Program-made: the position numbers and the translations under genes
The notes under the pieces: generated by a model
The model's database searches: none
What the model was told of the DNA's origin: nothing
Seen by the model: the letters and a program-made list of their open reading frames with translations, nothing else
Assembly: GCF_000526395.1 (NCBI RefSeq)
Contig: NZ_JAFZ01000004.1
Span: 1 to 64,000, forward strand
Reading direction: 5' to 3'
From: Aminobacterium mobile DSM 12262
GTDB lineage: Bacteria; Synergistota; Synergistia; Synergistales; Aminobacteriaceae
DNA: 64,000 nt
Shown here: positions 60,815-64,000 of the stretch, piece after piece
Numbering within the stretch: the first letter of the stretch is position 1
Layout: each line of letters begins with the position of its first letter

Positions 60815-62014
60815 GTGGAAACATCCCGTCACTACGAATTTGATATCGAGCGGTATATGCCCCGAGAGAAATTCGAAGAAATAAAGGCTTTTGCTGGCAA
60901 CAAAGAAACCCCTTGTCTTATTGTGGATTTAGACAAGATAGAAGAGCAGTTCGACTCTCTTCAAAAAGGGATGCCCTTTGCGAAAATTTATTACGCTGTA
61001 AAAGCTAATCCGCTTGATGACGTGGTGAAGCTGCTCGTAGAAAAGGGCAGCTGTTTCGATATTGCTTCAGTCTATGAGCTGAATCAGGTTCTAGCCCTTG
61101 GAGCAACACCGGATCGTGTCAGTTATGGTAACACAATTAAGAAAGCAAAAGACATTGCTTATGCATATGAAAAAGGAGTTCGCCTTTTTGCCACAGACTC
61201 GGAAAACGACCTCTACAAGCTCGCCCAAAATGCTCCCGGCTCTAAGGTCTTTTTCCGGATTCTCACTGATGGAAGCGGGGCCGACTGGCCTCTTTCCAGG
61301 AAATTCGGAGCCCATCCTGACACTATTTACAAGCTTATTATTATGGCGAAAGGGTTGGGATTGGTTCCCTATGGAGTTTCATTTCACGTGGGTTCTCAAC
61401 AGAGAGACCTGGGTCAATGGGACCATGCCATATCCACATGCAAATACCTTTTTGATGCAGTAGCTGAAAAAGGGATAAAGCTTAAAATGATCAATTTGGG
61501 CGGAGGGTTCCCTTCAAAATATATTTACCCTACCGTCGGCCCTGATGTATACGGCACTGAAATAACTCGTTATCTAAAGGAAGATTTTGGTGAAGACCTC
61601 CCCGAAATTCTTCTCGAGCCCGGCCGCTATATGGCTGGCGATGCAGGAGTTTTGGTTTCAGAAGTAGTTCTTGTCTCAAGAAAATCTGAATATAATCAAT
61701 ATCGTTGGGTCTATCTCGACGTTGGCAAGTTTGGTGGGCTTATTGAAACATTGGATGAATCGATTAAATACCCGATTTATGTAGAAAAAACAGGGTTGAC
61801 TCAAGAAGTAATATTGGCCGGTCCCACATGTGACAGTATGGACATCCTTTACGAGCAAGAAAAATATGAACTGCCATTAACCTTAGAGGAAGGTGACCGT
61901 GTCTACATTTTTACTACTGGTGCCTATACTCAAAGTTACTCGTCTATTTACTTTAATGGGTTCCCACCTCTGGCAGCTTACATCTTACCTCGGGGGTCTC
62001 ATAAGGAGAAGTAA
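60815..62014 (+). CDS. Ornithine/lysine decarboxylase, fold-type III (alanine-racemase-like) PLP enzyme
   Basis: The 399-residue enzyme decarboxylates ornithine or lysine to putrescine or cadaverine. It has the PLP lysine in YYAVKANP, the HVGSQ and GGGFPS motifs, the LEPGRYMAGDAG loop and the substrate-side cysteine in GPTCDSMD, typical of ODC-like rather than diaminopimelate decarboxylase. Start is GTG seven bases after GGAGG. It precedes spermidine synthase by 38 bases, which strongly suggests a polyamine operon. Whether it prefers ornithine or lysine cannot be decided. Confidence 0.88.
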   Translation: METSRHYEFDIERYMPREKFEEIKAFAGNKETPCLIVDLDKIEEQFDSLQKGMPFAKIYYAVKANPLDDVVKLLVEKGSCFDIASVYELNQVLALGATPDRVSYGNTIKKAKDIAYAYEKGVRLFATDSENDLYKLAQNAPGSKVFFRILTDGSGADWPLSRKFGAHPDTIYKLIIMAKGLGLVPYGVSFHVGSQQRDLGQWDHAISTCKYLFDAVAEKGIKLKMINLGGGFPSKYIYPTVGPDVYGTEITRYLKEDFGEDLPEILLEPGRYMAGDAGVLVSEVVLVSRKSEYNQYRWVYLDVGKFGGLIETLDESIKYPIYVEKTGLTQEVILAGPTCDSMDILYEQEKYELPLTLEEGDRVYIFTTGAYTQSYSSIYFNGFPPLAAYILPRGSHKEK

Positions 62015-62052
62015 CGCACAGGGCCAAAAACATCGAAAGGAGATGGTGCTTT

Positions 62053-62904
62053 TTGGAACGCCGGGGGAAAAGATTTAACCAGATATGGCTAACGGAAGAG
62101 CAGACTCCAAATATGAAGTTGAGCTTAAGGGTAAATCGCGTACTTGTAAACAAGAAATCCGATTACCAAGAAATCCTGCTTGTGGAAACGGCAGAGTATG
62201 GTCGGATGCTTGTTCTTGATGGCGCTATACAAATAGGGGAAAGAGAGGAATTCTGCTATTCAGAGATGATGGCTCATATCCCTCTCTGTGCCCATCCCGA
62301 TCCCAAACACGTACTTATAGTAGGAGGGGGAGACGGTGGGGTTCTTCGCGAGGTTCTTCGACATAAAAACGTAGAAAAAGCTGTCCTCATCGATATTGAT
62401 AGCGACGTTATTGAAGCAGCAAAGGAATATCTTCCTACTCTTAGTTGCGCTATGGATGACCCTAGAGCAGAAATACGTTCTGAAGATGCTTTATCCTATA
62501 TACGTTCCGTCTCTGAATGTTTTGACGTGGCCATTGTCGACAGTACAGACCCTGTGGACTTTGCCGCAGGACTTTTCGAATCGAGTTTTTATGAAGAGGT
62601 GAAAAAGGCTCTTAAGAAAGATGGAATAATAATTGCCCAGACAGAGTCTCCATTCTCCGATACGAAGATTATGATAGAAGCATATAAAAACATGAAAAGT
62701 GTCTATCCAATAACATCCTTGTGTTGGGGAGCTATGCCTACATATCCATCAGGGATGTGGACATATACTATCGGTTCGAGAGAAGTCGACCCATCGACTC
62801 CAAGGCACACCGTGCCAGAAGGAACTAAATATTACACTCGCGACATTCACAAAGCAGCTTTTGTTTTGCCTCCTTTTTTAAAGGATCTTCTTCATGATAA
62901 ATAA
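62053..62904 (+). CDS. speE: Spermidine synthase
   Basis: SpeE transfers aminopropyl from decarboxylated S-adenosylmethionine to putrescine. The 283-residue protein has the motifs LVLDGAIQIGEREEFCYSEM (family signature), GGGDGGVLREVLRH (nucleotide-binding), and DSTDPV with the catalytic Asp. The start is TTG 62053, after AAAGGAG; no in-frame ATG with a site exists before NMKLSLRV. It follows the decarboxylase gene in the same operon. SpeD, needed for decarboxylated SAM, is not in the window. Confidence 0.93.
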   Translation: MERRGKRFNQIWLTEEQTPNMKLSLRVNRVLVNKKSDYQEILLVETAEYGRMLVLDGAIQIGEREEFCYSEMMAHIPLCAHPDPKHVLIVGGGDGGVLREVLRHKNVEKAVLIDIDSDVIEAAKEYLPTLSCAMDDPRAEIRSEDALSYIRSVSECFDVAIVDSTDPVDFAAGLFESSFYEEVKKALKKDGIIIAQTESPFSDTKIMIEAYKNMKSVYPITSLCWGAMPTYPSGMWTYTIGSREVDPSTPRHTVPEGTKYYTRDIHKAAFVLPPFLKDLLHDK

Positions 62905-62948
62905 AAAGAGAAGGGGCTTGATCCTAGGATCAAGCCCCTTCTCTTTTT
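62903..62948. terminator. Strong bidirectional terminator after speE
   Basis: A 22-bp perfect inverted repeat with A and T tracts at its ends, AAAAAGAGAAGGGGCTTGAT and its complement, lies between the convergent speE and NSS transporter genes. Confidence 0.92.
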
Positions 62949-62963
62949 TACAATAGACCTTAT

Positions 62964-64000
62964 CTAAAAAGATATGATACCAATGGTATTTAGTAAAATG
63001 ATAACAAGCAATGCTGGCGAAACATAGCGTATAACAAAAGAGAAAAAGCGCACATAAAAACCGTTCTCAAGGGTACCATGATTCGAAAGTTCGTACGCCA
63101 CGTCCTCTTTTTTTGAAAAATATCCTACAAAAATGGCAATAAGCAATCCTCCAAGAGGCATAATAATGTTAGAGGATAAATGGTCATAAAAATCAAAGAA
63201 TCCATCTCCAAAAAGCTTTATTCCACCTAACAGACTTGAACTATCTACAGAAAGAGTCGCAGTAATACCGACCAGTCCAATAAAAAGACAGTTCATAAAG
63301 GTTGCTTTCTTTCTAGACATCTTGAACTCTTCAGACCAGAAAGCTACTGGAACTTCCATAAGAGAAAGAAGAGCCGTTGTAGCAGCAAAAGACGTTAGTA
63401 AAAAGAAAGCGGCAAGTAAAACCGTTCCAAAGGGCATTTTTGAGAAAACCAGCGGAATAGTCATAAACAGAAGGCCAGGCCCCGCCGATGGCTCCATTCC
63501 AAAAGAAAAAACTGTTGGGAAGATGGCCAGTCCCGCCAACATAGAGACGAGCGTATCTGAAAAAGCGATTTTCCCAGCTGTTTTAAAAAGGTGAACATCC
63601 TCGGTAAAATAAGAACCATACGTGATCATAATACCCATAGCTAGAGACAATTTAAAGAAAGCTAACCCCAAAGCGCTTAAGGCCACTGAAGGGGTAATCC
63701 GAGAAAAATCTATATGAAAAAGAAATCGAATACCCTCTCCAGCGCCAGGCAAAGTTAGGGCCCGGATGTCACAAATTACGATAAGAACAAAAAGCAGCGG
63801 CATAAGAGTCTTAGTAATTCGCTCTATTCCACCGCGCACACCCATAGAGATGCCAAATCCAACAACACAAAGCACTATAAACTGCCAAAAGATAGGGGAA
63901 AGAACAGCCTTCGAAAAGAAAGACTGCCCAGCTGTCCCTACCCCAATAACCTCACCAAAAAGCCCCTCAACACTCTCGGCACTAATAGAAGCAAACGCAC
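62964..64000 (-). CDS. NSS/SNF-family sodium-dependent transporter, 5'-truncated
   Basis: The frame is open from its stop at 62964 to the window edge at 64000, so the gene begins outside. The visible 345 residues have about eight hydrophobic segments typical of the C-terminal two thirds of neurotransmitter:sodium symporters, including PIFWQFIVLCVVG, GGIERITKTLMP and a long final helix. Bacterial members import amino acids such as tryptophan, tyrosine, leucine or methionine with sodium. Substrate and full length cannot be given. An internal GTG at 63875 is not the real start. Confidence 0.9.
   Translation of the reverse strand, partial: AFASISAESVEGLFGEVIGVGTAGQSFFSKAVLSPIFWQFIVLCVVGFGISMGVRGGIERITKTLMPLLFVLIVICDIRALTLPGAGEGIRFLFHIDFSRITPSVALSALGLAFFKLSLAMGIMITYGSYFTEDVHLFKTAGKIAFSDTLVSMLAGLAIFPTVFSFGMEPSAGPGLLFMTIPLVFSKMPFGTVLLAAFFLLTSFAATTALLSLMEVPVAFWSEEFKMSRKKATFMNCLFIGLVGITATLSVDSSSLLGGIKLFGDGFFDFYDHLSSNIIMPLGGLLIAIFVGYFSKKEDVAYELSNHGTLENGFYVRFFSFVIRYVSPALLVIILLNTIGIISF

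Noticed and set aside
1-64000. Mobile elements, prophage, CRISPR arrays, tRNA genes
   Set aside because: No transposase, integrase, repeat-spacer array or tRNA-like cloverleaf was seen on either strand; the region looks like stable chromosomal backbone.

Overview
This window is a chromosomal, gene-dense stretch of a diderm anaerobic bacterium, most likely an amino-acid-fermenting member of the Synergistota close to Aminobacterium. That assignment is inference. It rests on the gene set: several PLP aminotransferases, a catabolic-type glutamate dehydrogenase, a D-serine dehydratase, an archaeal-type phosphoglycerate mutase, a Cdc48/VAT-type ATPase, a DUF3798-type binding-protein ABC system and a selenoprotein, together with outer-membrane-linked functions (heptose kinase, RND pump, periplasmic lytic transglycosylases). 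No mobile element, prophage, CRISPR array or tRNA gene was seen.

Layout. Positions 1-28 hold the 5' end of a 16S rRNA gene on the minus strand, preceded by its leader and a near-consensus promoter. Positions 320-10592 form one long minus-strand operon: Zn-peptidase, DUF6391-like, rsmB, PASTA protein, rpe, RodZ-like, rimO, pgpA, cinA, thpR, recA. It links ribosome maturation, envelope shape and DNA repair, and resembles the Firmicutes rsmB-prkC-rpe and rodZ-rimO-cinA-recA loci, but with the kinase reduced to its PASTA ectodomain. Positions 10.7-16.7 kb carry a DegT aminotransferase, a GntR regulator with a candidate autoregulatory operator, a small membrane protein, a MocR regulator lacking its PLP lysine, an unknown protein and a HAD phosphatase. 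At 16.7-20.7 kb a three-gene operon encodes a degenerate CbiA-like protein, an acyl-CoA synthetase-like enzyme and a heptose kinase. Next come asnS, gdh, and the operon apgM-yhaM-rluA-selenoprotein.

At 27.5-38.6 kb lie an aminotransferase, the Cdc48-like ATPase, a lytic transglycosylase, an M48 peptidase, two tandem paralogous aminotransferases, mnmE and a nitroreductase. From 38.7 to 46.1 kb there is an ABC uptake operon with a divergent CdaR-type regulator and a 28-codon membrane gene between them. Then follow an EamA exporter, dsdA with a small transglycosylase, and an RND pump pair, which is divergent from a cold-shock pair (DEAD-box helicase and CspA).

The right end holds an ABC-F protein, an LmeA/DUF2993-like secreted protein, a glucokinase whose only good start is ACG, a new 30-codon membrane ORF coupled to an MBL hydrolase, a polyamine pair (ornithine/lysine decarboxylase and spermidine synthase) and a 5'-truncated NSS transporter.

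The most notable observations are an in-frame UGA with a SECIS-like hairpin in a HesB-like gene, a CbiA-like pseudoenzyme, a MocR protein with Lys to Gln at the Schiff-base position, the ACG-start glucokinase, the kinase-less PASTA protein in the prkC position, and two membrane micro-ORFs with good translation signals.
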